Shown here piece after piece: positions 54,730 through 62,952 of a stretch of 64,000 nucleotides of DNA. The notes under the pieces were generated by a model. That model made no database searches and had not been told where the DNA came from. It saw only the letters and a program-made list of their open reading frames with translations. How positions within the stretch are numbered: position 1 is the stretch's first letter; every line of letters starts with the position of its first letter. Source of the DNA: Anaerocolumna sp. (lineage in GTDB: Bacteria > Bacillota > Clostridia > Lachnospirales > Lachnospiraceae); contig JARBTX010000009.1 in assembly GCA_029239975.1 (NCBI GenBank), positions 24,581-88,580 of the forward strand, in the 5' to 3' direction. Both the position numbers and the translations under genes were made by a program.

Positions 54730-56025
54730 CTAAACCACTAAGCAACATGCTCTTGAAAATTCGTTCTGAAGCTCCTTAACTGTTAAATACTTTGTTTCAA
54801 TAACCGGATCATGAAATGTGAATTTGTCCCATTTATTAGTAGTAAGTCTTATACCCAACTTTTCTCTATTGATATAAACAGGAGTACCAGGCAATGGTGT
54901 TAGTAACGAAAATTTCATGACGGTGCAATTTTTAGGTGCTAATTTTTTTAGTTTAATTGCAAAATCAATTGTTTTATTAATTGTTACCTTATCATCATTC
55001 GGATTTCCTATGATAAAGGAGCAAATTACAATAATTCCATGTCCAAGAAGAATCTTTGCAGCCTTTTCAATGGTTTGAGTTGTTACATTTTTACCAATTG
55101 TTTTTAATATATTATTATCACCTGATTCGGCACCGATTTGAGCGTGTGTGCAACCTGCCTTAACCATTTCAGATACTACTTTATCATTTACGGTATTGGC
55201 TCTTGTCTCTGCTGTCCATTTTATTTTCAGATTCCTTCTTCTTATTTCTCTGCATATATCAATACAATGTTTTTCATCTGCAGTGAAGGTATCGTCAGCA
55301 AAACAAAATGTAGAAATATTATACTCTTTATTTAAGAACTCAATTTCATCTACAACATTATTTGTACTTCTCATTCTATAGCTAGCTCCTGAAATAACGC
55401 TAGCTGCACAAAAAATACATTTGTAAGGACACCCGCGACCTGTTAAAATGATACCAGGTGTGGTGTAATTTTTTAATTTAAACAAGTCCCAAGCAGGAAA
55501 GTCAATTTCATCAATATTCTCGATTACAGGTCTGGCAGGAGTTTTAACAATACTTCCATCCTTAATAAATGCAATACCTAAAATTTCTTCAATTGACTTA
55601 TTATGAATAAAAGCTTCTACTAACTCCGGAAAAGTGATTTCACCTTCAAATATAGAGACAACATCTATACATCCTGTTTGTAAAACCTCATCTGGAATAA
55701 AGGAAGCCTGTGGTCCACCCATTATTATTTTAACGTTAGGAAACGTTTCTTTTATTTTATTTGCTATTTTAATTCCACTACTATAATTGGATATAAATGC
55801 ACTTATACCCACTACTTTAACTTTATGATGTTCAATTTCATCTAGAATATCTTGGATTAACAACCTTTCAGGACCCACATCAATAATGTCAACAGAGAAT
55901 CCCTTTTTCCTAACTGCCGATGCAAGATATCCCAATCCTAACGGTGGACTCACAAACATTACATTTTCAGCAAATGCATCTTTTAATACTACTGGCTGTG
56001 GATTAATAAGGATTACATCTTTCAT
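54730..56025 (-). CDS. B12-binding radical SAM protein C
   Basis: This 431-residue close paralogue of B has PPLGLGYLASAVRKKGF, IIMGGPQASFIPDEV, GRGCPYKCIFCAAS and QIGAESGDNNILKTIG all intact. The C terminus is shorter than in B and D: after ELQNEFSRA it reads CCLVV and stops, where the others have about 15-25 more residues, suggesting a late frameshift or truncation outside the catalytic core. The ATG overlaps the preceding PqqD-like gene by 4 bases. Confidence 0.92.
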   Translation of the reverse strand: MKDVILINPQPVVLKDAFAENVMFVSPPLGLGYLASAVRKKGFSVDIIDVGPERLLIQDILDEIEHHKVKVVGISAFISNYSSGIKIANKIKETFPNVKIIMGGPQASFIPDEVLQTGCIDVVSIFEGEITFPELVEAFIHNKSIEEILGIAFIKDGSIVKTPARPVIENIDEIDFPAWDLFKLKNYTTPGIILTGRGCPYKCIFCAASVISGASYRMRSTNNVVDEIEFLNKEYNISTFCFADDTFTADEKHCIDICREIRRRNLKIKWTAETRANTVNDKVVSEMVKAGCTHAQIGAESGDNNILKTIGKNVTTQTIEKAAKILLGHGIIVICSFIIGNPNDDKVTINKTIDFAIKLKKLAPKNCTVMKFSLLTPLPGTPVYINREKLGIRLTTNKWDKFTFHDPVIETKYLTVKELQNEFSRACCLVV

Positions 56026-56387
56026 TCAACACTCCTCCAATTAATATCCAAAATAGTCAACGAATCACAATAATTTAAAAAACTAATAAAATCATCTAGT
56101 AATTCCTCTTTTTTGACCTGAAACTCCTGTGATAATTTATTTAATATATCTTCAACCGTATCAATACCATCACATAGTTCCCAAATTTTTGTTCCAGTAC
56201 TATTTAAACTTATACTTGCACTATCTCCTAAAGCAATATCAACATCCGATAACTCATCCTCATAAAACTTACTTAACTGTTCTTGCTTATCATTATTTAC
56301 AGCTATAATTTCAACATTTCCATCATCTTTGTAACTCCATAAAATTGCCATTCTTCTTGGCGTTAAACTTAAAATATTATTATCCAC
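56022..56387 (-). CDS. PqqD-like peptide-recognition protein 2
   Basis: The 121-residue paralogue of the protein at 54297 has the core NSTGTKIWELCDGIDTVEDI and end NWRSVE, with the conserved Trp and Asp-Gly of W-Y-DDG in the N-terminal part (LWSYKDDG). It is coupled by ATGA to B12-radical SAM protein C. Inferred role: hold the leader for enzyme C. Confidence 0.85.
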   Translation of the reverse strand: MDNNILSLTPRRMAILWSYKDDGNVEIIAVNNDKQEQLSKFYEDELSDVDIALGDSASISLNSTGTKIWELCDGIDTVEDILNKLSQEFQVKKEELLDDFISFLNYCDSLTILDINWRSVE

Positions 56388-56440
56388 AATATACCCTCCT
56401 AATAAATATCCCTGTTAATTAAGACATTAATAATGTTCTA

Positions 56441-57796
56441 TTAAGATATATTGCGTTTTAATATGTAATCAAACTCTCCCTCGTCACGTCTTCTTACAAG
56501 ATTAATTGACGTACAGCAAAAGTTATTATCCATAGGACCATCCAATCTGTTTGACTGTGCATAGGCTATTGCTCTACAACCTCCTGGACAGGCTTCAAAA
56601 CATTCACATTTAACACAAGATTCAATGTCTGTCACTTTCAATTCTCTCATTCTCTCTAGCACTTGCGAACTTGTCCATATATCTGTAAAACTCTGTTCTC
56701 TAATATTACCTGCCTTAAATTCGTCAAAATCCTTAAAAAGCATACATGGATAAGCAGATCCCTCTGCATTTATATAACAGACTGAAACTCCAGCATTACA
56801 ACAGTGTTCACCCTTGCCATCTGTTTCGGCTAGTTCAGCAAGCCTATCGAATCCCATCCCTTTGCTTAATCTTTCATTTTGTGCTGCTACAACAAGGCTA
56901 TTTACTCTAAGTTGTTCCATTTGCTTTTGACTTAAGAGTAGATGCTTGTTAGTGGTTGCATTACCCTTCTCTTGGATTTCTGAAAGTTCTATTTCTTTCG
57001 CATCTAACTTAGTAACAAGATCTACAATCTTATGATATTGGTCAAAATTATGAGTTGTGATTGTGGTTGCTACGCCAATATCTATACCCTTTTCTTTACA
57101 AAGCTTCATTACTCCTATTGTCTTATCAAAGTTACCTTCTCCTCTGATCTCATCATGTGTTAAAGCATCTGCCCCATCAATGCTGAATCGTAGTAATACG
57201 TTGGTATCCTTAATTTGATCCAGAAGTTTTTCAGTTATTAGTGTTCCATTTGTAAACACAGTAACCCTAATATTCTTTTCAGTACATTTTTTAATAATAT
57301 CTACTATATCTTCTCTAACAAATGGTTCACCACCAGTAAGTACAATCCTATACACCTTCATCCAATGTAATTCATCTATTAGGTCGAAGATTTCTTTTGT
57401 GGTTAAATCGTTGATTTCTCTAGAACCACCTTCAAGGCAATGAATACAATTTAGATTACATTTAGAAGTTACCTCAAATATTACACTGTCTATTTGTGGG
57501 TCAATTTCTAATAAATTTACGTACCCTCTCTGCTCACAATCGTCTGTAACAAAATCCGAACTATAAATATCATTGAGTACTGATTTTACATCAGATAATA
57601 AGTCCTCATATTTCTCACCATTGAATTTTGCATGTAAACTACTTGCAATTTCTTCATCAGTTGCATACTTAACAAATTTTGATAGAAAAACCTGAGTACC
57701 AGTATCATTTAGAACTAACTTTCTCTCACTTCTAGTATCGTATAACATGGAACCTTTGGCACTATCCTTCCAGATAACCTGCTTCTTTAAATACAT
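56441..57796 (-). CDS. SPASM-domain radical SAM peptide-modifying enzyme 2
   Basis: The 451-residue protein opens with a PqqD/RRE-like region (1-95; LVLNDTGTQVFLSKFVKYAT), then the radical SAM core with KCNLNCIHCLEG and TGGEPFVREDI, and ends with SPASM cysteines (HCCNAGVSVCYINAEGSAYP, CVKCECFEACPGGC). The Cys-rich end would bind two more iron-sulfur clusters. It lies 21 bases behind a PqqD-like gene and 54 bases before the second PqqD-B12 pair. Its chemistry could be a thioether, carbon-carbon or other cross-link in the precursor; the sequence does not tell which. Confidence 0.92.
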   Translation of the reverse strand: MYLKKQVIWKDSAKGSMLYDTRSERKLVLNDTGTQVFLSKFVKYATDEEIASSLHAKFNGEKYEDLLSDVKSVLNDIYSSDFVTDDCEQRGYVNLLEIDPQIDSVIFEVTSKCNLNCIHCLEGGSREINDLTTKEIFDLIDELHWMKVYRIVLTGGEPFVREDIVDIIKKCTEKNIRVTVFTNGTLITEKLLDQIKDTNVLLRFSIDGADALTHDEIRGEGNFDKTIGVMKLCKEKGIDIGVATTITTHNFDQYHKIVDLVTKLDAKEIELSEIQEKGNATTNKHLLLSQKQMEQLRVNSLVVAAQNERLSKGMGFDRLAELAETDGKGEHCCNAGVSVCYINAEGSAYPCMLFKDFDEFKAGNIREQSFTDIWTSSQVLERMRELKVTDIESCVKCECFEACPGGCRAIAYAQSNRLDGPMDNNFCCTSINLVRRRDEGEFDYILKRNIS

Positions 57797-57817
57797 ATTT
57801 ATTCCTCCCTAGTATAT

Positions 57818-58156
57818 TCATTCATTTAAGAAAATTAATTTGCTAAAAAACTTTATTAAGTTATACTTCATTGTCCCTTTGCATAAACATAAACCATTCT
57901 TTTTTAGAAATAAGTAAATTTGAAATACATCATCTTTTACATCATTTGATTGTACATTGTATTTATTCGCAACACTATTTGCTATATCTTCTAAACTTTT
58001 CGTACCATCAATTTCAGAACATATTTCATAAGTTGTTTTATTAATATCATACTTTTGATCATTAATCTTGTCCCATAAAACATAGGAATCGTTATCTTCA
58101 ATAAATTCAATATGGGATAGTGATTCAATTATAATATCTTTTTTATTTTTTCGCAT
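57818..58156 (-). CDS. PqqD-like peptide-recognition protein 3
   Basis: This 112-residue divergent PqqD-like protein has the core YDINKTTYEICSEIDGTKSL, then EDIANSVANKYNVQSND and a Leu-rich tail (IYLFLKKNGLCLCKG). It overlaps the end of B12-radical SAM gene D by 14 bases and is followed by the SPASM gene 21 bases on. Here the order is enzyme then PqqD, opposite to the other two pairs, so it may serve D, the SPASM enzyme, or both. Confidence 0.8.
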   Translation of the reverse strand: MRKNKKDIIIESLSHIEFIEDNDSYVLWDKINDQKYDINKTTYEICSEIDGTKSLEDIANSVANKYNVQSNDVKDDVFQIYLFLKKNGLCLCKGTMKYNLIKFFSKLIFLNE

Positions 58157-59465
58157 TTTTCACTCCACCCATTGCATAACTAAGCCATACTTTTACATTA
58201 ATGTTTCTGAGTTCCTTTATTGATAGATATTTTGTTTCCACAATTGGATCATGAAATGTATATTGATCCCAATTATCTGAGATAAGCTTAAGACCCAATT
58301 TATCTCTATTTTTGTATATAGGAGTACCTGGTAAAGGAGTTAGCATGCCGAATTTACATGTAGAAAAATCATTAGAGAGTCTTTTTAATTTGATAGCAAA
58401 ATCAGCAGTTTTCGTTATAGTTTCTTCTGTATCCTCAGGATTACCAATTATAAATGAGGAAACTACTGTTATACCATGGGATAAAAATATCTTAACTGCT
58501 CTTTCAATGATTTGAGTAGTTATATTTTTACCTATAGTTTTAAGAATATAGTTATCACCTGACTCAGCACCAATTAAGACGTGTTTGCATCCCGCTTTTG
58601 CCATTTCAGATACGACCCTATCATTTACAGTATTTGCTCTTGCTTCAGCATCCCACTTTATTTTCAACCCTCTATTTCTTATCTCCCTACAGATGTCTAT
58701 ACAATGATTTTCATCAGCTGTAAATGTATCATCTGCAAAAAAGAAACTTGAAATATTATACTTCTGATTTAAAAATTCAATCTCATCAACCACATTTTTC
58801 GTATTTCTAATTCTATATCTTGCACCTGAGATTGCACTTGCAGCACAAAAAATGCACTTGTATGGGCACCCTCTTCCCGTCAATATGATTCCCGGTAGAG
58901 TATATTTTTCCATATTAAACAAATCCCACGCAGGAAATTCAATACTATTAATGTCTTCGATTAGTGGTCTAGGTGGAGTAGTAATAATCTCACCATCACT
59001 GTTAACATAAGCAATCCCTAGTATATTATCAATTGGTTTATTATTTATAAATGCATCGACTACCTCTGGTACAGTTATCTCTCCCTCAAACATTGTTACA
59101 ACATCAATGCAACCTGTTCTTAATACTTCTTCAGGGATAAATGATGCTTGTGGTCCCCCCATCATAATCTTTACATCTGGGTATTGTTCTTTTATTTGTT
59201 TTGCTATTTTTATTCCATTATAATGGTTGGATATAAATGAGCTAATTCCAACAACACTAACTTGGTGCTTTCCTATTTCATCTAATATATCTTTCATAAG
59301 TGCTCTTTCCGGTCCAACGTCAAGAATTTGAACAGTAAATCCCGCTTTTCTTATTGCAGAAGCCAAATAACCTAATCCCAAAGGGGGATTAGTATACATA
59401 ATTCTTTCTGCGAATGAACCTTTAAACACTACTGACTGAGGATTGATAAGAAAAACTTGTTTCAT
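58143..59465 (-). CDS. B12-binding radical SAM protein D
   Basis: The 440-residue paralogue of B and C has PPLGLGYLASAIRKAGF, IMMGGPQASFIPEEV, GRGCPYKCIFCAAS and IGAESGDNYILKTIG intact. The start at 59465 has AAAGGAAG; an upstream in-frame ATG is less well supported. It is the first of the radical SAM genes after the M50 protease gene and the precursor, so it may act first. Nearest relatives are inferred to be C-methyltransferases or other carbon-modifying RiPP enzymes. Confidence 0.92.
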   Translation of the reverse strand: MKQVFLINPQSVVFKGSFAERIMYTNPPLGLGYLASAIRKAGFTVQILDVGPERALMKDILDEIGKHQVSVVGISSFISNHYNGIKIAKQIKEQYPDVKIMMGGPQASFIPEEVLRTGCIDVVTMFEGEITVPEVVDAFINNKPIDNILGIAYVNSDGEIITTPPRPLIEDINSIEFPAWDLFNMEKYTLPGIILTGRGCPYKCIFCAASAISGARYRIRNTKNVVDEIEFLNQKYNISSFFFADDTFTADENHCIDICREIRNRGLKIKWDAEARANTVNDRVVSEMAKAGCKHVLIGAESGDNYILKTIGKNITTQIIERAVKIFLSHGITVVSSFIIGNPEDTEETITKTADFAIKLKRLSNDFSTCKFGMLTPLPGTPIYKNRDKLGLKLISDNWDQYTFHDPIVETKYLSIKELRNINVKVWLSYAMGGVKNAKK

Positions 59466-59553
59466 TTTCTTCTTCCTTTCTTTATAAAACATTTTACAGA
59501 CTATATTGATGTCTCATTGAATTAATATTTTAGACAAATAGTATGGTAGCTCC

Positions 59554-60267
59554 TTACGAATTATTTCTATCATAGATTTTTTCAAATCCACTTCTAACAT
59601 AAAAATAATATCCTATCGTACCAAATAATATTTTCAAATATCTTGGATTTTTTAATATATATGCATATACTCTTTGTCCATCTGTTCCTTTAATTGGTAA
59701 AAGAGATAATAGGTCAATATACAAAAACATCACACAAACTGCAAATACACCTATTTGCATAACATCAATACCAATAATACGAAATATAATTTTTATAATA
59801 ATTGCTAAAAAGGCAACAATACAAATCGGTAAAGCTGGACCAGCAAAAAGTATTGCCATAAGATCATCAGGTGCAATTTTTCTATCTCTACTAAAATTAG
59901 TCCTTATTCCAGCAATTGTATACGGTTTGTATGAAACAGAAACTACCTCTACATCAAATATCTTTGCAAATGACATATGGCAAGCCTCATGAAAAGCAAT
60001 AGAAAAATAAAAAACTTCCATTAGCATTATCATGGCTAATGTAAATGTAAAATTCTTAATAATTAATCCAATAACACTAGCAATAATTGCTTCAAGTATA
60101 ATAATCGGAAAGTGATACCTATGTATTAGGCACGTAACCCAGATTGTAAATTTAAATCCATTATTTATATTTTTAGGTTTACTAATTATAAGTCCTCTTG
60201 ATATCAAAATAACATCCTTTCCTTTTCTTAAGATAATCAATACCAAATAATAATTTTCTTTACTCAT
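59554..60267 (-). CDS. M50-like membrane metalloprotease
   Basis: About 237 residues with roughly six hydrophobic segments. The zinc site HEACH (SIAFHEACHMSFAKIF) is within a membrane helix, followed by FAGPALPICIVAFL and, further on, LLPIKGTDGQRVY, the Asp-containing third-ligand motif. These are the marks of site-2-protease-like M50 peptidases. In a RiPP locus it could cleave the leader or act in immunity. No strong ribosome site is seen; ATG 60267 is chosen, with TTG 60285 or a TTG inside as alternatives. Confidence 0.8.
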   Translation of the reverse strand: MSKENYYLVLIILRKGKDVILISRGLIISKPKNINNGFKFTIWVTCLIHRYHFPIIILEAIIASVIGLIIKNFTFTLAMIMLMEVFYFSIAFHEACHMSFAKIFDVEVVSVSYKPYTIAGIRTNFSRDRKIAPDDLMAILFAGPALPICIVAFLAIIIKIIFRIIGIDVMQIGVFAVCVMFLYIDLLSLLPIKGTDGQRVYAYILKNPRYLKILFGTIGYYFYVRSGFEKIYDRNNS

Positions 60268-60349
60268 AATGTAATAGTATGGCAAAAGCTTTATTATACA
60301 GAATTATTCGGTATTGATTATCATTTATTTTTTAGATTTTAATTCTATC

Positions 60350-60538
60350 TTACCAACAATGTTTTGTATAAATTGTACCGATAATACCAGCTCCAGCAGT
60401 AACTGCTGCTGCACCTACTGGTGCTGCTGCTGCACTATATGCATCTTCTCCTGCATTAATAGAAGTTTTTTGAATTGTTGCAGTTGGTTTTTCATATCTC
60501 ATACATTCGTTACTCATACCCTTAATTTCGTTTTCCAT
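60350..60538 (-). CDS. Candidate RiPP precursor peptide
   Basis: The 62-residue peptide has a charged N-terminal half (residues 1-32, MENEIKGMSNECMRYEKPTA, ending near SINAGED) and an Ala/Gly/Val/Ile-rich C-terminal half (33-62, AAAAPVGAAAVTAGAGIIG) closing TIYTKHCW. There is a good AAGGAG site. It lies between the C39 exporter gene and the M50 protease gene, the normal place for a substrate. Only one Cys (61) and Thr 47, 55 and 58 are in the core, so at most one lanthionine ring could form. Gly30 or the Gly-Ala sites could be the C39 cut. No close match is known to me. Confidence 0.8.
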   Translation of the reverse strand: MENEIKGMSNECMRYEKPTATIQKTSINAGEDAYSAAAAPVGAAAVTAGAGIIGTIYTKHCW

Positions 60539-60638
60539 AATTAAATTCTCCTTCTCATTTTTATGTATTGTTATATGCTTTGGGCATACTATTACCGTTA
60601 TTGATATTCAGATCTTAATTCGTTTATTTCGCAATTAC

Positions 60639-62798
60639 CTATTCTATAGCCACTAACTCACTGTTATTCCAATTTGCTTCATACAATCTTGCATATTCTC
60701 CATTGTTTTTCATTAATTGGTCATGAGTACCACTTTCTATTAGCTCCCCATTATCGATTACAAATATTACATCTGAATCAATTACTGTAGATAAGCGATG
60801 TGCAATAATAATTCTTGTACAACCAATATCTCTTAAATATTCGGTCACTATTTTCTCATTGACGTTATCAAGCGAACTAGTTGCTTCATCTAAAATTATT
60901 ATTTTGGGCTCATTTATAATTGCTCTGGCAAGTGCTATTCTTTGCCTCTGTCCTCCAGAAAAGTTCATTCCCATCTCAGATACGATGGTATGATATCCCA
61001 TTGGTAAGTTCTGTATATCTTCTGATATTTGTGCTATTTTACAGGCTTTTTCTACTTCTTCTAGTGTTACCTCTTCACGATCCATTGATATATTATCCAA
61101 AATGGATTTATTAAATAGCATAATATCTTGAGGAACAATTCCAATCTGTCTTCTTAAATTTTTTGTATCTAATTGATCTAAAATAATGTCGTCATAATAA
61201 ATATTTCCTTCCGTGGGTTTATATAATCCAACAAGCAGCTTTGCTAATGTACTCTTACCACAACCTGATTTACCAACGATTGCAACCTTATCGCCACTTT
61301 TAATTTCTAAACTAATATTACGAATTACTTGCTTTGAAAGTTTCGTATATGAAAATGAAATATTCTCCAATTTAATATTTCCGTTAATGCTTTTTTGAAT
61401 TAAACCTTGTGTTTCATTCTCTTTTTGTGATAGTACAATATCACTTATTCGTTCAAGATATAAACTGCTATTAATAAAATTAACCCATGTATTAAAAATA
61501 GAATTGGCTAATGAAAAAAATGTACTACTAAGAGAAAAAAACGCAATCATTTGTCCTGTTGTAAGCTGTGATTTAACCACCAGGTACGTACTTACTGATA
61601 ATACGACTAATGGAGATATAACATGTATAAATGACATTAATGTATCTAAAAAATTACTTATTTTCTCTTTGTTGTAATATTTGTTTATATAATCTCTATA
61701 TTTTTTATACCAATTCCCATACACATCATCTTCAATGGCAGACATTTTAATGCTTAGTATGGAAAATATTGCTTCCACCTGAGTCCCTTGTACTTCTCCC
61801 TGTTTTGCTATCAAATATTTACTATATTCAGTAACATATCTTTGTACTAAAAATACCATTACCAAATTTATAATAAATAAAACAATTGAAGTACAAGCTA
61901 ATACAACTGATTGGTGAAGCATGTAAATTACAATAAAGCATACAGCCCCAAGATCAATAATTCCTTTTATCATTTGGTTTGCAAAAGTCTCACGTAATAC
62001 CATACTGCTATTTAAGGAATATATTAAATCGTATTTATTTCGTACATCAAAAAATTTGTATGGTACATTTAATAAATGTGAAAACAAATTTGAAGACAGC
62101 GCCTCATCAACATAAACTTTGAGCTTTACTAAACTTGTGCCTTTCAAATAATAAAAAATTATATATACAATAGAAAAGATTACTAATATAAGAAAATAAT
62201 TTGATATATATTTTATATCTTTGATGGATTTTATATTATCAATTAAATTTTGTATAAATATAGGCATTGCCAAGGTTAACAAATATGTAATTAAGGATAA
62301 TAAAATAATTTTTATAAATAATGTTCTTTTTTGTAATAATATTGGGATAAAATATTTCCAGGTTGCATAATCTTGCTTTTGTGGAATGAATTTCTCATTT
62401 GGGTAGCTACTTATTGCAAACCCAGAAAAAAACTCACTTAATTCCGGTTTTTCCAGTTTATATCCACCATATGCTGGATCAATAATATAAGCGTATTTTT
62501 TAGTCATTCTCTCTAATATTACAAAATGATTATTACCACAATAAAGAATAGCTGGTAATTGGATTTTTTCTAAATTCTCTGTTGAACATTTATAGATTTT
62601 AGTATCTAAATTAAATTTATTCATTAAACTGTTCAATTGCTTTAAGGTACTTCCATCCCTGCCTATTTCTAAATATTCACGAAGTTCCTTTAGTGTAACA
62701 TGACTCTTATAATACCTTAACATCATGCAAACACAGCTCAATCCACACTCTGTCTGTTGAAAAGCTTCAACGAACGGAACACTTTTTCTAAAACTCAT
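60639..62798 (-). CDS. C39-peptidase ABC exporter (LanT/AMS type)
   Basis: This 719-residue transporter has an N-terminal C39 cysteine protease (QQTECGLSCVCMMLRYY with catalytic Cys18; His in NNHFVIL; Asp in IIDPAYG), six membrane helices (about 160-440) and an ATPase with Walker A GKSGCGKST, signature SGGQRQRIALARA and Walker B IIILDEATSSLD. It should cut the precursor leader after a double-glycine-like site and export the peptide. The start ATG has an AGGGG site. The precursor gene begins 100 bases after its stop. Confidence 0.95.
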   Translation of the reverse strand: MSFRKSVPFVEAFQQTECGLSCVCMMLRYYKSHVTLKELREYLEIGRDGSTLKQLNSLMNKFNLDTKIYKCSTENLEKIQLPAILYCGNNHFVILERMTKKYAYIIDPAYGGYKLEKPELSEFFSGFAISSYPNEKFIPQKQDYATWKYFIPILLQKRTLFIKIILLSLITYLLTLAMPIFIQNLIDNIKSIKDIKYISNYFLILVIFSIVYIIFYYLKGTSLVKLKVYVDEALSSNLFSHLLNVPYKFFDVRNKYDLIYSLNSSMVLRETFANQMIKGIIDLGAVCFIVIYMLHQSVVLACTSIVLFIINLVMVFLVQRYVTEYSKYLIAKQGEVQGTQVEAIFSILSIKMSAIEDDVYGNWYKKYRDYINKYYNKEKISNFLDTLMSFIHVISPLVVLSVSTYLVVKSQLTTGQMIAFFSLSSTFFSLANSIFNTWVNFINSSLYLERISDIVLSQKENETQGLIQKSINGNIKLENISFSYTKLSKQVIRNISLEIKSGDKVAIVGKSGCGKSTLAKLLVGLYKPTEGNIYYDDIILDQLDTKNLRRQIGIVPQDIMLFNKSILDNISMDREEVTLEEVEKACKIAQISEDIQNLPMGYHTIVSEMGMNFSGGQRQRIALARAIINEPKIIILDEATSSLDNVNEKIVTEYLRDIGCTRIIIAHRLSTVIDSDVIFVIDNGELIESGTHDQLMKNNGEYARLYEANWNNSELVAIE

Positions 62799-62824
62799 AA
62801 TTTAAATACCCCTGTAAGTTTTAT

Positions 62825-62917
62825 TTACCTATAATCTCTTTTTTCTATTTCATCCAGAACTGTCTGTTTACTATACATTTTTGAAACTTTATCAACATTT
62901 AAAATGTTTTCTTTCAT
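62825..62917 (-). pseudogene. Fragment of an ABC-transporter ATPase (30 residues)
   Basis: The frame from ATG 62917 to TAA 62827 reads ILNVDKVSKMYSKQTVLDEI in its centre, which matches the opening strand of ABC ATPases (IL-V-x-x-x-S-K-x-Y-x-x-x-x-V-L). It has its own AAGGGGA site but stops before Walker A. It is probably a remnant of an immunity ATPase (LanF-like) that once sat between the cyclase and the exporter. Confidence 0.6.
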
Positions 62918-62952
62918 GGTTCCCCTTATATCTTCATATCACTATATTTCCA

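Noticed and set aside
58312-58515. Plus-strand frames inside the radical SAM genes (also at 53387 and 46576)
   Set aside because: They recur at the same place in each paralogue because the coding strand is conserved; they have no ribosome sites and no family resemblance.
60314-60544. Cys-rich plus-strand frame opposite the precursor peptide
   Set aside because: The Cys codons come from reading the GCA/GCT-rich precursor gene backwards. The minus-strand frame has the ribosome site, the right context and a leader/core layout.
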